From an uncultured Opitutia bacterium (lineage in GTDB: Bacteria > Verrucomicrobiota > Verrucomicrobiia > Opitutales > Opitutaceae), in contig CAIONS010000059.1 of NCBI GenBank assembly GCA_903859715.1, forward strand, positions 1 through 33,745: a stretch of DNA of 33,745 nucleotides, in the 5' to 3' direction. The translations under genes were made by a program, and so were the position numbers. Position 1 is the stretch's first letter; each line of letters opens with the position of its first letter. Below the pieces are notes generated by a model. That model did not search any database. It was not told the origin of the DNA and saw only the letters and a list, made by a program, of their open reading frames with translations. This document shows positions 7,705-16,856 of the stretch, piece by piece.

Positions 7705-9300
7705 TCAGCCGATGGAGATGCGATAGCGGCGCACCACGATCTGCGCCACGTAGTTGATGCCGAGCGAGAGGAAGAACAGCAGGATGCCGACGACAAAGAG
7801 CGCCCGGTAGTGGATGCTGCCCTGCACCACCTCGCCCATCTCCTGCGCGATGATCCCGGTCATGGTGTGCACCGGCTGCGTGACGACCGCGAGGCCGGCC
7901 GAAAAATCCGGGATGGCGATGCGGTTACCCGCGCACAGCAGCACGACCATGGTCTCGCCGATCACGCGGCCCAGGCCGAGGAGCACAGCGGAAATGATAC
8001 CGGAGAGGGAGGCCGGCACGATGATCTTGATCACGGTCTGCAGGCGGGTGGCGCCGAGGGCAAACGAAGCCTCCTTGAAGGCGCGCGGCACGTTGTTGAG
8101 CGCGTCCTCCGCCAGCGTGAAGATCGTCGGCACGGCCATCAGGGCCAGCAGGCACCCGGCCGTGAGGATGTTGAGCCGCTCGCTATAGGGGAAACCCGGC
8201 ACCCACGACAGCCAGCTGGCCTGCGACAGCGCCCGCAGGGCTTGGCCCAGCACCGCGATGCCGAAGAAGCCCAGCACCACCGAGGGGATCGCCGAGATGA
8301 ACTCGATGCCGGGCTTGATGAACTTCTGCTCCGCCGGCGTGGCGATCTGGTTGACATAGATCGCCGCCCCCACGCCGAGCGGCACGGCGAGCAGCAGTGC
8401 GACGGCCGAGACCATCAGCGAGCCCACCAGCAGCGGGATCACCCCGTACCAGTCCTGCCAGAAGCTCGCCGTCAGCCATTCGCGGCCAAAAATAAACGAG
8501 GTGAGGGCCTGCACCGCGGGCACCGGCTTGGCATAGTCCCAGGACTCGAGATGCGAGACCACCGCCGGAAACCCGGAGAGGTACTCGCGCGTCAGCTGCT
8601 TGAACCGGTCCATCCGCACCTGCAGCTCGGGCGTCGGCAGTACCGGGGCCGTCGCAAGGACCTGCTCGATCCGCCTTGAAAATTCGGCGCTCGCCTCCTT
8701 GTAGGCCGGCAGGGTGCCAATGATGGGTTTCAGTTCCTCGGCAAAGTTGACGGGCGTGATGATGACGCGATCGGCATCACCCTTCCTGCCCTCGGCCATC
8801 AGCTGGCGGCGCTCCTCCTTCTTGTCCTCCATCACCGTGAATTTCTCCTTGATCGCGGAAGCCTGCTCGGTGAGGTCGGAAACCAGCGTGCGGATCGGCT
8901 CCACCGTGTCGCCGAACTGGCCGGCGAAATCGTCAAAGACTGCAAGCTTTGCGTTGGCGTCCGCCACCGGCAGCTTTGCCTCCTGCGTGTAATGGCGAAA
9001 TTGCCGCAGCCGCAGGTCCGACAGATAGCGCGTGAGCGCGGTGTGGTCATCCTGCTGCGCGCGGATGAAATCGATGTATTCCAGCCCAGCTTGGCGGTAA
9101 ACCGTCAGGTTCTGCCGGTTCTGGCCGAAGAACCCGGCCCCTTCCCGGAAGAGAAAGTAGGTGATGAGCGCGAGGACGATAATCGAGACAATCGCGTTGC
9201 CGCCGAAGAACACGCGGATGCAATCATCGAAACTCAGCCCGAAAAGCCGGATGCGGCTCTTGTTGACCAGTAAGTGCGAGGCGGGGGACGAGGCTTCCAT
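7705..9300 (-). CDS. pstC: PstC phosphate permease with large periplasmic insert
   Basis: This 531-residue subunit is far longer than classical PstC (about 320 aa). There is a membrane segment at about 33-52, followed by some 210 residues (about 55-268) before the permease core begins at [14 protein letters not shown] (281 on). The inserted part is hydrophilic and predicted helical, with heptad-like charged stretches such as [20 protein letters not shown]. The core has the EAA loop [18 protein letters not shown] and the usual membrane segments. Long PstC proteins with an N-terminal domain are known in other phyla; what the insert does here is unknown. The periplasmic location suggests contact with PstS. 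It follows pstS across a terminator-like hairpin. Confidence 0.94.
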   Translation of the reverse strand: MEASSPASHLLVNKSRIRLFGLSFDDCIRVFFGGNAIVSIIVLALITYFLFREGAGFFGQNRQNLTVYRQAGLEYIDFIRAQQDDHTALTRYLSDLRLRQFRHYTQEAKLPVADANAKLAVFDDFAGQFGDTVEPIRTLVSDLTEQASAIKEKFTVMEDKKEERRQLMAEGRKGDADRVIITPVNFAEELKPIIGTLPAYKEASAEFSRRIEQVLATAPVLPTPELQVRMDRFKQLTREYLSGFPAVVSHLESWDYAKPVPAVQALTSFIFGREWLTASFWQDWYGVIPLLVGSLMVSAVALLLAVPLGVGAAIYVNQIATPAEQKFIKPGIEFISAIPSVVLGFFGIAVLGQALRALSQASWLSWVPGFPYSERLNILTAGCLLALMAVPTIFTLAEDALNNVPRAFKEASFALGATRLQTVIKIIVPASLSGIISAVLLGLGRVIGETMVVLLCAGNRIAIPDFSAGLAVVTQPVHTMTGIIAQEMGEVVQGSIHYRALFVVGILLFFLSLGINYVAQIVVRRYRISIG

Positions 9301-9345
9301 CTTTGCAAATCCGATGAGACGAAGGGGCGGAAAATTTCCTGAGCC

Positions 9346-9379
9346 AAATCAAAGCCCGCCGGTCCTGGACCGGCGGGCT
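9346..9379 (-). terminator. Intrinsic terminator/attenuator between pstS and pstC
   Basis: A perfect 13-bp GC-rich inverted repeat (arms 9353-9365 and 9367-9379) is followed on the minus strand by TTTGATTT (9353-9346). It lies 25 bases after the pstS stop. Such a hairpin would leave pstS and the porin at high levels while letting a fraction of transcripts run into pstCAB-phoU-phoBR. Confidence 0.8.
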
Positions 9380-9403
9380 GAATTCAAGGGGGGCCAACCG
9401 GAC

Positions 9404-10216
9404 TCAGTTGGTCACCGGAGCGACAAACCCGATCTTCTCGACGATCTTCTTGCCCTCATCGCTGAGGGTGAAGTCGATGAAGTTCTTCGCTTCACCCGTG
9501 GGTTCGCCATTGGTGTAGTAGAACGTCGGTCGCGCATAGGGATATTTCTTCGCCAGCACGGTGGCCTTGCTCGGCACGGAGCCGTCGATGGCGGCGGCCT
9601 TGATTCCGGGTTCGCTCATGTAGGCAAGTCCGACGTAGCCGATGCCATTCGGATTTTTGGCCACTTCGGCGACGATCTGCTCGTTGCCCGCCATCTTCTG
9701 CGAGGAGGAGGCGTAGTCGCGGTTCTTCGTGGCCAGGGCCTTGAAGTCCGAATAGGTGCCCGAGGACGTGTTGCGGGTGTAGATCGAGATCGTGCCCGCC
9801 GCGCCGCCGACCGCCGACCAGTCGGTGATATCGCCGGCAAAGATCTGCTCGACCTGGCGCTTCGTCAGCGCGGAGACCGGGTTGCCGGAATTGAGGATCA
9901 CCGCGATGCCGTCGTAGGCGACGATCGTGGGCTTCATCGAGACACCCTTCGCCTGCGCCGCGGACATTTCGGTCGGCTTCGCCCGGCGGGAGGACATGCC
10001 AATCTGGGCGGTGCCATCGATGATGGCGGCAATGCCGGTGGTCGAACCCTCGGCCGCGATCTCAAAGGAGACGCCGGGATGGCTCGCCTTGTATTCCTCG
10101 GCCAGCGTGGGGACGAGCTTGGCCCCGAGCGTATCGGAGCCCTTGATGACAAGCTTCTGGGCCCAGGCCGTGGCCGTGGCGAAGATCGCCATGGCAATGA
10201 GAATGATTTTTTTCAT
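9404..10216 (-). CDS. pstS: PstS periplasmic phosphate-binding protein
   Basis: This 270-residue solute-binding protein captures phosphate and delivers it to PstCA. The signal peptide is residues 1-19 (cleavage after ATAWA). The phosphate-contacting loops are recognisable: KGSDTLGAKL near 25-34, AEGSTTGIAAI near 55-65, the SRRAKPTE loop near 76-83, and TRNTSSGTYSDF in the second half. No lipobox Cys is present, so it is a free periplasmic protein. It lies 35 nt after the porin stop and before the terminator hairpin, so porin and pstS form the strongly expressed front of the operon. Confidence 0.95.
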   Translation of the reverse strand: MKKIILIAMAIFATATAWAQKLVIKGSDTLGAKLVPTLAEEYKASHPGVSFEIAAEGSTTGIAAIIDGTAQIGMSSRRAKPTEMSAAQAKGVSMKPTIVAYDGIAVILNSGNPVSALTKRQVEQIFAGDITDWSAVGGAAGTISIYTRNTSSGTYSDFKALATKNRDYASSSQKMAGNEQIVAEVAKNPNGIGYVGLAYMSEPGIKAAAIDGSVPSKATVLAKKYPYARPTFYYTNGEPTGEAKNFIDFTLSDEGKKIVEKIGFVAPVTN

Positions 10217-10251
10217 GTTGGTATTTTATGTAGATTGAAGTGCGTAGCGGA

Positions 10252-11523
10252 TTAGAAATTAACCTGCATCTGGCTGCGGACACCGTCGGTCTTGGCGTTG
10301 GCCGTCCCGCCCGTGACGGTGTCGCGCGACTGGGCGTGCACATAGCCGAGCTGTAGCTTCACGTCATTTCCACGGAAGTAATAATTTCCGCCGAAATACC
10401 ATTCATCCGCCTTGTTCATGGTACCGCCGCTCGGCGATGAACGCGTGGTGTCGCTGAGGTTCACACCCCGGCCATCCGAGTCGATGGAGCTGTAACGGAC
10501 GACCGCTTCAAGGTTCGAGGTCAGCATGTAGGCCGGCTGGATCCAGTAGCCTGAGGGCTTGGCGTCCCGCGTGCCTGCCGCGTTTCCATTCTGATCCTTG
10601 CCGCCGAGATATTCGGCCGAAAGGTCGAAGGGCCCGGTGTTGAGGACCCCGTAGACGGAGTAGACCGTCAGGTTATTTCCCTTGCCCAGAACCAGACCGC
10701 CTTGGTCGGGAAGATCGCCGACGGAAGCACCGAAGCGATACGTCCCGGCCTCGCCGAACTTACCCTTGTAGCCGCCATTAACAAAGTAGGCCAGATTGTT
10801 ATTGGCCGCGGTGCCCGCCGACTGGACGCCGGGATCGGAATTGCCGGTAAGCGAGGAAAACTCGTCGCGCTCGGGGTTGGTGATCGCGACATTGTAGAAG
10901 AAACCATCCTGCGTCCCGCCCACAAAGATGCCCGTACGGTAACTGGCCGCACCAAGGCGCCGGCCGTTGTTCGACTCGACAAAGTAGCGCGTCGCGGGCG
11001 AGCGCTCGATGGCCTTCAGGCTGCCGCTTGAAATATCCCATTCCTCCAAGCCGAGCGGGGCCTTGCGGAAACCCACGTCGACCACCAGCTGGTCGCTTTG
11101 CCGCCAGGTGATGAAGGCCGCGTCAAAGCTGGCGCCGGCGAAGTCGTAATTGAGCGTGCTGCTCCAGCCGTTTCCAAGCTCGGCCTTGGCCCCCAGATAA
11201 ATGCGGCGGAGGAAGAAATGTTCCGTCGACACCGGATTTGCCGCCACGCCGTCGATCGAGGTGCCCAGCCCGGCATATTGGATTTGCAGGCGGCCGCTGA
11301 TCGAAAGCCCCACGGTGCTCTTGCCGCCGGAGATGGTCGAAATGATGCCCGAGGCCGCATCCTTGGTCAGGTCGGCGCGCAATTCTTCCGCCTCCTGGTC
11401 AGTAAGCATGCCTTTCTTTACGAGCACATCGATGAGCGGGCCGCTGTCCTGCGCGAAGGCAGAGCCGGCGGTCAAGAAGGCTCCGACAAGCAGCGCGAGC
11501 CATTTGGATTTCAGGTGAAACAT
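10252..11523 (-). CDS. Phosphate-selective porin, OprP/OprO family
   Basis: This 423-residue outer-membrane beta-barrel probably passes phosphate or polyphosphate into the periplasm. The signal peptide is residues 1-24 (cleavage after AGSAFA). A short helical segment (GPLIDVLVKKGMLTDQEAEELRADL) then precedes the barrel, a common arrangement in these porins. Alternating strands run to the C-terminus, which ends in Phe (SQMQVNF), the barrel-assembly signal. FLRRIYLGAKAELGNGWSST and VDVGFRKAPLG are typical of the OprO/P family. It is the first gene of the pst-pho operon and has the candidate Pho-box promoter directly upstream, so phosphate control is likely. Phosphate selectivity is inferred from family and context; no selectivity loop could be verified. 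Confidence 0.85.
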   Translation of the reverse strand: MFHLKSKWLALLVGAFLTAGSAFAQDSGPLIDVLVKKGMLTDQEAEELRADLTKDAASGIISTISGGKSTVGLSISGRLQIQYAGLGTSIDGVAANPVSTEHFFLRRIYLGAKAELGNGWSSTLNYDFAGASFDAAFITWRQSDQLVVDVGFRKAPLGLEEWDISSGSLKAIERSPATRYFVESNNGRRLGAASYRTGIFVGGTQDGFFYNVAITNPERDEFSSLTGNSDPGVQSAGTAANNNLAYFVNGGYKGKFGEAGTYRFGASVGDLPDQGGLVLGKGNNLTVYSVYGVLNTGPFDLSAEYLGGKDQNGNAAGTRDAKPSGYWIQPAYMLTSNLEAVVRYSSIDSDGRGVNLSDTTRSSPSGGTMNKADEWYFGGNYYFRGNDVKLQLGYVHAQSRDTVTGGTANAKTDGVRSQMQVNF

Positions 11524-11562
11524 GGTGGTTTAGTTTAGGGTTAGGTTTTCTGGAACCCCGCC

Positions 11563-11607
11563 ATCATGCCCCCCGATTGTTACGATTGCGTGGCGGCCTC
11601 GTGACAA
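11563..11607 (-). promoter_or_regulatory. Candidate Pho box and -10 for porin-pst-pho operon
   Basis: Reading the minus strand from 11607 there are three 7-mers at exact 11-bp steps: TTGTCAC, CCGCCAC, TCGTAAC (11607-11601, 11596-11590, 11585-11579). Ten bases later comes CATGAT (11568-11563), a 4/6 match to the -10. PhoB binds direct 7-bp repeats spaced by 4 bp and replaces the -35 contact about 10 bp before the -10. The same layout recurs at 17041-17085. Its site before a phosphate porin is the expected one. Confidence 0.7.
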
Positions 11608-11643
11608 ACGGGCAAAACACCCCCCGCCCCTACCCGAGTTTGC

Positions 11644-13431
11644 CTAAACCGCCGGCTCCGGTTTTTTCCGTTTTTCCACCAGCACCAGGAGCAAATCACC
11701 CTTCGACAAGCTGCCCAGCAGGCGACCCGTGACCGGGTCCACCACCGGCAGCCGCTCGGCCGGGAGGCCGAGAAACCGGCCCAGCGCCTCGGCCAGCGAT
11801 TGTTGCGGTCCGATGCGCGGAAAGTCCTCCCGCATGATGTCGCGCGCGATCACTAATTCCGCGAGGTCCGGCTGGCCCAGGTAGGGCTTGATGTCGTGCA
11901 GTGACACCGCGCCCAGGAAACGGCCGTCAGCGTCGCACACGTACAGGTTGTTCACCCGGACCGAGAGGAACATCTCCGCGATCGCGGCAAACCGCGCGTT
12001 CGGCGCGATCACCGGCGGATTGGCCTTCATCAGGTCCTGCACCCGGCCCGCCGCCAGGTCCGGATCGGGCTCCGCGGCGGTCTTCCGCTTGAGCGACTCG
12101 CTGTAGAGCGAATTCCCCGCAATGCCCTTCGCCGTATAGTAGGCGATCACGCTGCACAGCATGAGCGGCAGGATGATGTCATAGCTCAGCGTCATCTCGA
12201 ACAGCATAATGATCGCCATGACCGGCGCCCGGCTCGCGGCCGCGAGAAACGCCCCCATCCCCACCAGCGCGAACGCCCCCGGGTTCGCCGCGCCCACCGG
12301 CCACACCGCGTGCACCGCGGCGCCAAAGAGGTAGCCCGCGCTCGCCCCCATGAATAGCGACGGCGTGAACACGCCGCCCGGCGCCCCCGAGCCGAACGAC
12401 GCCATCGTCGCGAGCCACTTGCAGGCGAAGACCCCGAGCAGCACCTTCCAGATCACCGGCCCATTCAGGATCTGCACGACCACGCTGTAGCCGTTGCCGC
12501 AGACTTCCGGCACGTTGACCGCCATGATGCCGACCGCCAGCCCGCCCAGCGCGAGCCGCGCGACGATCGGCAGCCGCAGCGCGAGGAAAAATTCCTCCGC
12601 CTGCCTGAGCGACCGCAGGAACATCGGCGCCAGGGATCCCGTGACCAGCCCGAGCACCACGTACGGGCCCATTTCCCACGCGGAGTTGAGCTGGAAGGAC
12701 GGCACGCGGTACATCACCTGCGCCGACGTCAGCACGCGGATGGTCAGGGTCGCGACGACCGCGGACACCGCCAGCGGCCCGAGGCTTTCCATTGCGATCG
12801 AGCCGAGGATGATCTCCGCCACGAAAAAGGAACCGGCGATCGGCGCATTGTACGCCGACGCAATGCCCGCCGCCGCGCCGCAGGCCACCAGCAGCCGCAG
12901 CTGCGGGCCGGTGAACTGCCGCCAGCGTCCGAGCATGGATGCGACCACCGCCGCCAGCTGCACCATCGGGCCTTCCCGGCCGATCGAGCCGCCCGAGCCG
13001 ATCGAGAACAAGGCCGCCGTGCTCTTGACCAAACTTGCCCGCACCGGAATCCGGCCGTTGCCGATGGCGATGGCCTCCATGTAGTCGGTCGAACTCTGCG
13101 CGCGCGCGAGCCGCTGGCCGTAAAGCAGCACCAGTCCCGCCGCCGTGCCGCCGAGCGTCGGCACCAGCAGGCAGCCCCACCAAGGCAGGTGCCGCATGGA
13201 TTCCACGACGCCGGCGCTGGAACCGGTCAGCACCTCGTGCACGCCCTCGGCAAAGGCGGAAAAAATGAGGGAGGTCAGGCTGCCGAGAAACCCGGCCAGC
13301 GCCGCCCAGAGCAGCGTGACCTGCCATTCGGTGAGCTGGATCCTCTCCTGGATCCAGAGCCGCCAGCGCAGCAGCCGCTGCAACCGCTGCAGCAGGAGTG
13401 CCGCCGGATCCGTGGCCCCGGTCCCGCTCAT
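11644..13431 (-). CDS. ClC chloride channel/antiporter with CBS pair
   Basis: This 595-residue membrane protein moves chloride or a related anion. The ClC core (about 35-450) contains the selectivity segment GSGGSIGREGP at 145-155, whose Glu153 is the gating glutamate, and the GGVFTPSLFMGA segment that lines the anion site. No obvious equivalent of the second, proton-transfer glutamate could be assigned, so channel versus antiporter is open. Residues about 465-585 form two CBS domains (QDLMKANPPVIAP and ARDIMREDFPRIGP start them), which in this family often bind adenine nucleotides. Its ATG overlaps the stop of the EIIA-like gene (ATGA), so translation is coupled. Confidence 0.92.
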   Translation of the reverse strand: MSGTGATDPAALLLQRLQRLLRWRLWIQERIQLTEWQVTLLWAALAGFLGSLTSLIFSAFAEGVHEVLTGSSAGVVESMRHLPWWGCLLVPTLGGTAAGLVLLYGQRLARAQSSTDYMEAIAIGNGRIPVRASLVKSTAALFSIGSGGSIGREGPMVQLAAVVASMLGRWRQFTGPQLRLLVACGAAAGIASAYNAPIAGSFFVAEIILGSIAMESLGPLAVSAVVATLTIRVLTSAQVMYRVPSFQLNSAWEMGPYVVLGLVTGSLAPMFLRSLRQAEEFFLALRLPIVARLALGGLAVGIMAVNVPEVCGNGYSVVVQILNGPVIWKVLLGVFACKWLATMASFGSGAPGGVFTPSLFMGASAGYLFGAAVHAVWPVGAANPGAFALVGMGAFLAAASRAPVMAIIMLFEMTLSYDIILPLMLCSVIAYYTAKGIAGNSLYSESLKRKTAAEPDPDLAAGRVQDLMKANPPVIAPNARFAAIAEMFLSVRVNNLYVCDADGRFLGAVSLHDIKPYLGQPDLAELVIARDIMREDFPRIGPQQSLAEALGRFLGLPAERLPVVDPVTGRLLGSLSKGDLLLVLVEKRKKPEPAV

Positions 13432-13892
13432 CGCTTGGTCCCGCGCGCCAGCAGGGCGCGAAACTCCGCCTCCGTGCGCGCCGCCAGCAGCCCGTCGCGG
13501 ATGCCCTCGGTTTTCAGCAGCCGCGTGATCGCGGCCACGGACAAAAGGTACTCCTCCACCTGCTGCTTCGGCGTGCCGACCATGAACACCAGCCGGACCT
13601 GCGGATGCTCGGCGTCAAAGCCCACGCCCGGCGGCGCGATCCGCGCCACCCCGATCACCACGCGCTCCACCGCCGTCGTCCGCGCGTGCGGCAGCGCCAC
13701 CTCGGGCGCGATGCAGACCGGGGCCAGCATCGCCCGCTCCAGCAGCCCGTGCAGGAACAGCGGCGCATCCTTCACTGCCGGACTCTTCGCCAGCTCCGCG
13801 TGCAGCGCACACAGCGCGGCTTCCCGGGAATTCGCCACCAGGTCCAGGATGAGCGCATCCGGCTGGGCGAGAAATTGGGTCGGCAGGTCCAC
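13428..13892 (-). CDS. PTS EIIA type-2 (PtsN/fructose-like) domain protein
   Basis: This single-domain protein of 154 residues (from the GTG at 13892) belongs to the mannitol/fructose EIIA fold used by PtsN. The phospho-acceptor is His69 in EVALPHAR, and the VRLVFMVGTPKQQVEEYLL strand-helix is typical. In other bacteria such proteins regulate ion transporters by binding them. Here the stop overlaps the start of the ClC gene by 4 nt, so a role in controlling that channel is a reasonable inference. The frame opens at 13928 (MFCRAAALSWGN), but the GTG at 13892 has a GGGGGA ribosome-site-like stretch and gives a more usual N-terminus. No EI, HPr or sugar EIIB/C genes are nearby. Confidence 0.85.
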   Translation of the reverse strand: MDLPTQFLAQPDALILDLVANSREAALCALHAELAKSPAVKDAPLFLHGLLERAMLAPVCIAPEVALPHARTTAVERVVIGVARIAPPGVGFDAEHPQVRLVFMVGTPKQQVEEYLLSVAAITRLLKTEGIRDGLLAARTEAEFRALLARGTKR

Positions 13893-14029
13893 GTTCCCCC
13901 AACTTAGGGCCGCCGCCCGGCAAAACAAGCCGCGTTTGAATTTCCGCGCCGGAATATTCTGTGCATCACCGGGCGCACGGCCTCCCGTCGCTTCCCCGAT
14001 GCAATCACGAAGGCGGTCCGGAGTGCTCC

Positions 14030-14060
14030 GCGCCCTCTGCGTTCTCTGTGGTTAAAAATC
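14030..14060 (+). repeat. Dispersed TTCGTG-type repeat, copy 2
   Basis: The degenerate stretch CTCTGTGGTTAAAAATCC (14043-14060) in the spacer between the SNF2 gene end and the EIIA start resembles the 3' half of the element at 1151-1190 and the one at 25895-25920. The 156-bp spacer holds nothing else recognised. Confidence 0.4.
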
Positions 14061-14084
14061 CGGCCGGCGGTCCCTCAGGACTCG

Positions 14085-16775
14085 TCACCGCTCTTTCACC
14101 TCGTCCGCCTCGGTTTCCTCCGGCTCCGGCTCAACCGTCATCGCCGGTTCCGCCACCACCACAGGCGGCGCCGCTGGCTCCACCACTTCCGGCGCGAGTT
14201 CCGGCACCACCTGCGCCGTCAATTGCACCAGCCCGCGCAGCGAGGTGAAATGCTGGCTCAGGTCGAAGTCGCCGCCCAGCCCGCCGATCAGCTTGTCGAA
14301 CAGATCCTTCTTTGACGCCTTCAGTGCCTGGATCCGCTCCTCGATCGTGCCCGCCGTGACCATGCGGTAGACGAACACCGTGCTCTTCTGGCCGATCCGG
14401 TGCACGCGGTCCACCGCCTGCGCCTCCACCGCCGGGTTCCACCACGGGTCGAGCAGGAAGACGTAGTCCGCCGCGTGCAGCGTGATCCCGGTGCCCGCCG
14501 CCTTGAGCGACACCAGCATCGCGGCCGAGCCCTGCGCATTCTGGAAACCCTGCACAGGCTTCAGCCGGTCGAGCGTCATGCCGGTCAGCTCGTACCGCGG
14601 CAGGTCGGGGAAATTCGCCGCCAGCGCCTCGCGCACGCGGTCCAGCAGCATCACGAACTGCGAGAAGATGACGACCTTGTGCCCGCTGCCCACGATCTCG
14701 GCGAGTTTCTCGACCAGCAGGTTGATCTTGCCCGAGTCGCTCAGCGGCGACTTGAGCCAGGGCAGCATGTCGGGATCGCAGCAGGTCTGCCGCAGCCGCG
14801 TGAGCAGCGCGAGGAAGCCGAAGGATTTCTCCCGCATCGCCATGCCCACGTCGTCGCCGAGGCGCTCGAGGCCTTCCGTGCAGATGCGCGCGTACTCCGC
14901 CCGCTGCACATCCGTCATCGGGCAGAGCAGGTCCATCTCAACCTTCGGCGGCAGCTCCGTGGCCACCTCGTTCTTGGTGCGGCGGAGAATGAACGGCGCC
15001 AGTTGCGCGCGGAGCCGCTCCAGCGTGTTGACCCGGTCGGCATTGAGTGCCGCCTCGAAGCCGCTGCGCGACCCAAGCAGGCCGGGCAGCAGAAACCGGA
15101 AGATGCTCCACAGGTCCAGCTGGCGGTTCTCCAGCGGCGTGCCGGTCAGCACCAGCCGGTGGTCCGACCGCACCGCAAAGCAGGTCTGCGTGATCTTCGC
15201 GTCGGGATTCTTGATGAACTGGCCCTCGTCGAGCACCGCGTAGCCGAACTCATGCGCCTCGAGCAGGTGCCGGTGCTTGCGCAGCTGCGTGTAGCTCGCC
15301 AGCCAGACAATCGGATCGGTGCGCTGGGTGAAGTCATGCCCGGTCTTGAGCACATCGACCGGCAGGTCGGGAAAGAATTTCGCAATCTCCTCGCGCCACA
15401 CCGGCACCACGCTCGCCGGGCAGACGATGAGCGTGGACTTGCCCGGCACGCGGCGCGTGGCGAGCACCGTCAGCACCTGCAGCGTCTTGCCCAGGCCCAT
15501 CTCGTCGGCCAGCAGGCCGTGGCAGCCGACATCGCACAGGTGCGACATCCACTCGACGCCGCGGCGCTGGTAGGGTCGGAGGATTTCCGGGAGGGTCGGC
15601 GGCTCCGGCGGTGGCGCCAGCACCTGCTGCCGCCACGCCTCGATCTCGTGCGAGAGCGTGAGCTTCAGCCGCGCATCGTTGAAGAGGGAGAAAATGAGGT
15701 AGGGCGAAAGCGTGCCGTCGGCGTGCGTCTCGGCGATGTTGCGCCGCCACGCGCTGAATGACTCCCAGCGCTCGCCGGCCAGCGCGACGATGCCGAGGTT
15801 CGGCAGGATGACCGGCGACCCGCCGCGCCGGAGCAGCGTGTTAACCTCGGAGTCGGTCAGCATCCGTTCGCCCGCGCGGAAAATCCAGCGGAGGTTCAAC
15901 CCCGTGCCCTCGTTCCCGCCGCCGCGCGTCCCGGCCGGGGCGCGCTCGGCCACGGCCTCGATCTCCACCGTGCGCGTGCCCTTGAGCAGGTTCGCCGAGC
16001 GGTCGTCGAGCTCGACCGCAAACATCTTCCGCCACGCCGGCAGCGTGGTCTTCAGGAAATTCGGGATCTCGACCAGCGACTCGAGCACATAGAGGCCCGT
16101 GTCCTGATGATAGTGGAAGTGCGCCTTGCGCGCGTAGGCCGCGAGCCCGATGAGCTTCGCGCGCTCGCCGGAAGTGACGTGGCCGTTGCCGTTCGCATGC
16201 GCCGCTGTGCCCAGCGCGGGATGGCGGATCTCACCACTCCGCTCGGACCAGTAGGCCTGGAAGGTCAGGCCGGAAGTCTTGGTCTTGAAGGCCAGGAGCA
16301 GCGGACGCGAGGCACCGTTGGCCGGCGCGGGCGCCGGGGCGGCTTTCGGCGGAACCGGGCCGTGATTATAGACCGTGCCATTCCCGTTGGCCATGCCGTT
16401 GCCATTGGACCGGAAGGAACGCGGCGGCTCACCCGGCAGCGGCGAAATCTCATCGGCCACCAGCTCCTCGATCTCGTGCAAACCGGCGACGGCCAACGCA
16501 TGGGCGACGTCGAGATCGGTGGTCGAGGAGCGCACGGCCAGGTTCTGACCCTCCCACTCGATCACGACGTATTCGTCCTTTTTCTCCACGCGGCGGTGGA
16601 TAATCGCGTCCTTGGCCGTCAATTCGAGCTCGCGAACCTCGCCATCCCGGTAAATCCGGCGGCCTTCCTCCAGTTGGGTCGCGCTAAATGCAGTGGCCCA
16701 GTCATTTTCGAGTCGGTCGAACCAGGATTCGAGGGAATGAGGAGTGTAAACGCGCTTAGGTCCGTGCGATTGCAT
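14085..16775 (-). CDS. SNF2/Swi2-family DNA helicase-like ATPase
   Basis: This 896-residue ATPase of the SNF2 superfamily is expected to translocate on double-stranded DNA, perhaps displacing RNA polymerase or other proteins. Residues 1-115 resemble the scaffold of a SWIM zinc finger (YRDGEVRELEL, DEYVVIEWEG) but have no cysteines. A Gly/Asn/Pro-rich linker follows (about 115-160). The ATPase lobes show Walker A DEMGLGKT (424-431), a Walker B of the form DEGQ (516-519) in place of DEAQ/DEAH, TGTPLEN (544-550) and the late motif VDRVHRIGQK. The last 50 residues are Pro/Glu/Val-rich. The start at 16775 (MQSHGPKRVYTP) is preferred; a GTG at 16841 would add 22 residues. It stands alone on the minus strand. 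Confidence 0.92.
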   Translation of the reverse strand: MQSHGPKRVYTPHSLESWFDRLENDWATAFSATQLEEGRRIYRDGEVRELELTAKDAIIHRRVEKKDEYVVIEWEGQNLAVRSSTTDLDVAHALAVAGLHEIEELVADEISPLPGEPPRSFRSNGNGMANGNGTVYNHGPVPPKAAPAPAPANGASRPLLLAFKTKTSGLTFQAYWSERSGEIRHPALGTAAHANGNGHVTSGERAKLIGLAAYARKAHFHYHQDTGLYVLESLVEIPNFLKTTLPAWRKMFAVELDDRSANLLKGTRTVEIEAVAERAPAGTRGGGNEGTGLNLRWIFRAGERMLTDSEVNTLLRRGGSPVILPNLGIVALAGERWESFSAWRRNIAETHADGTLSPYLIFSLFNDARLKLTLSHEIEAWRQQVLAPPPEPPTLPEILRPYQRRGVEWMSHLCDVGCHGLLADEMGLGKTLQVLTVLATRRVPGKSTLIVCPASVVPVWREEIAKFFPDLPVDVLKTGHDFTQRTDPIVWLASYTQLRKHRHLLEAHEFGYAVLDEGQFIKNPDAKITQTCFAVRSDHRLVLTGTPLENRQLDLWSIFRFLLPGLLGSRSGFEAALNADRVNTLERLRAQLAPFILRRTKNEVATELPPKVEMDLLCPMTDVQRAEYARICTEGLERLGDDVGMAMREKSFGFLALLTRLRQTCCDPDMLPWLKSPLSDSGKINLLVEKLAEIVGSGHKVVIFSQFVMLLDRVREALAANFPDLPRYELTGMTLDRLKPVQGFQNAQGSAAMLVSLKAAGTGITLHAADYVFLLDPWWNPAVEAQAVDRVHRIGQKSTVFVYRMVTAGTIEERIQALKASKKDLFDKLIGGLGGDFDLSQHFTSLRGLVQLTAQVVPELAPEVVEPAAPPVVVAEPAMTVEPEPEETEADEVKER

Positions 16776-16856
16776 CCGCTTAAAAGAGTGGACCGTAGGC
16801 TGCGCGTTTTTTCGGGCAATCAAAATCTCGGACAATCTCACCAGTGATGAATTCCG

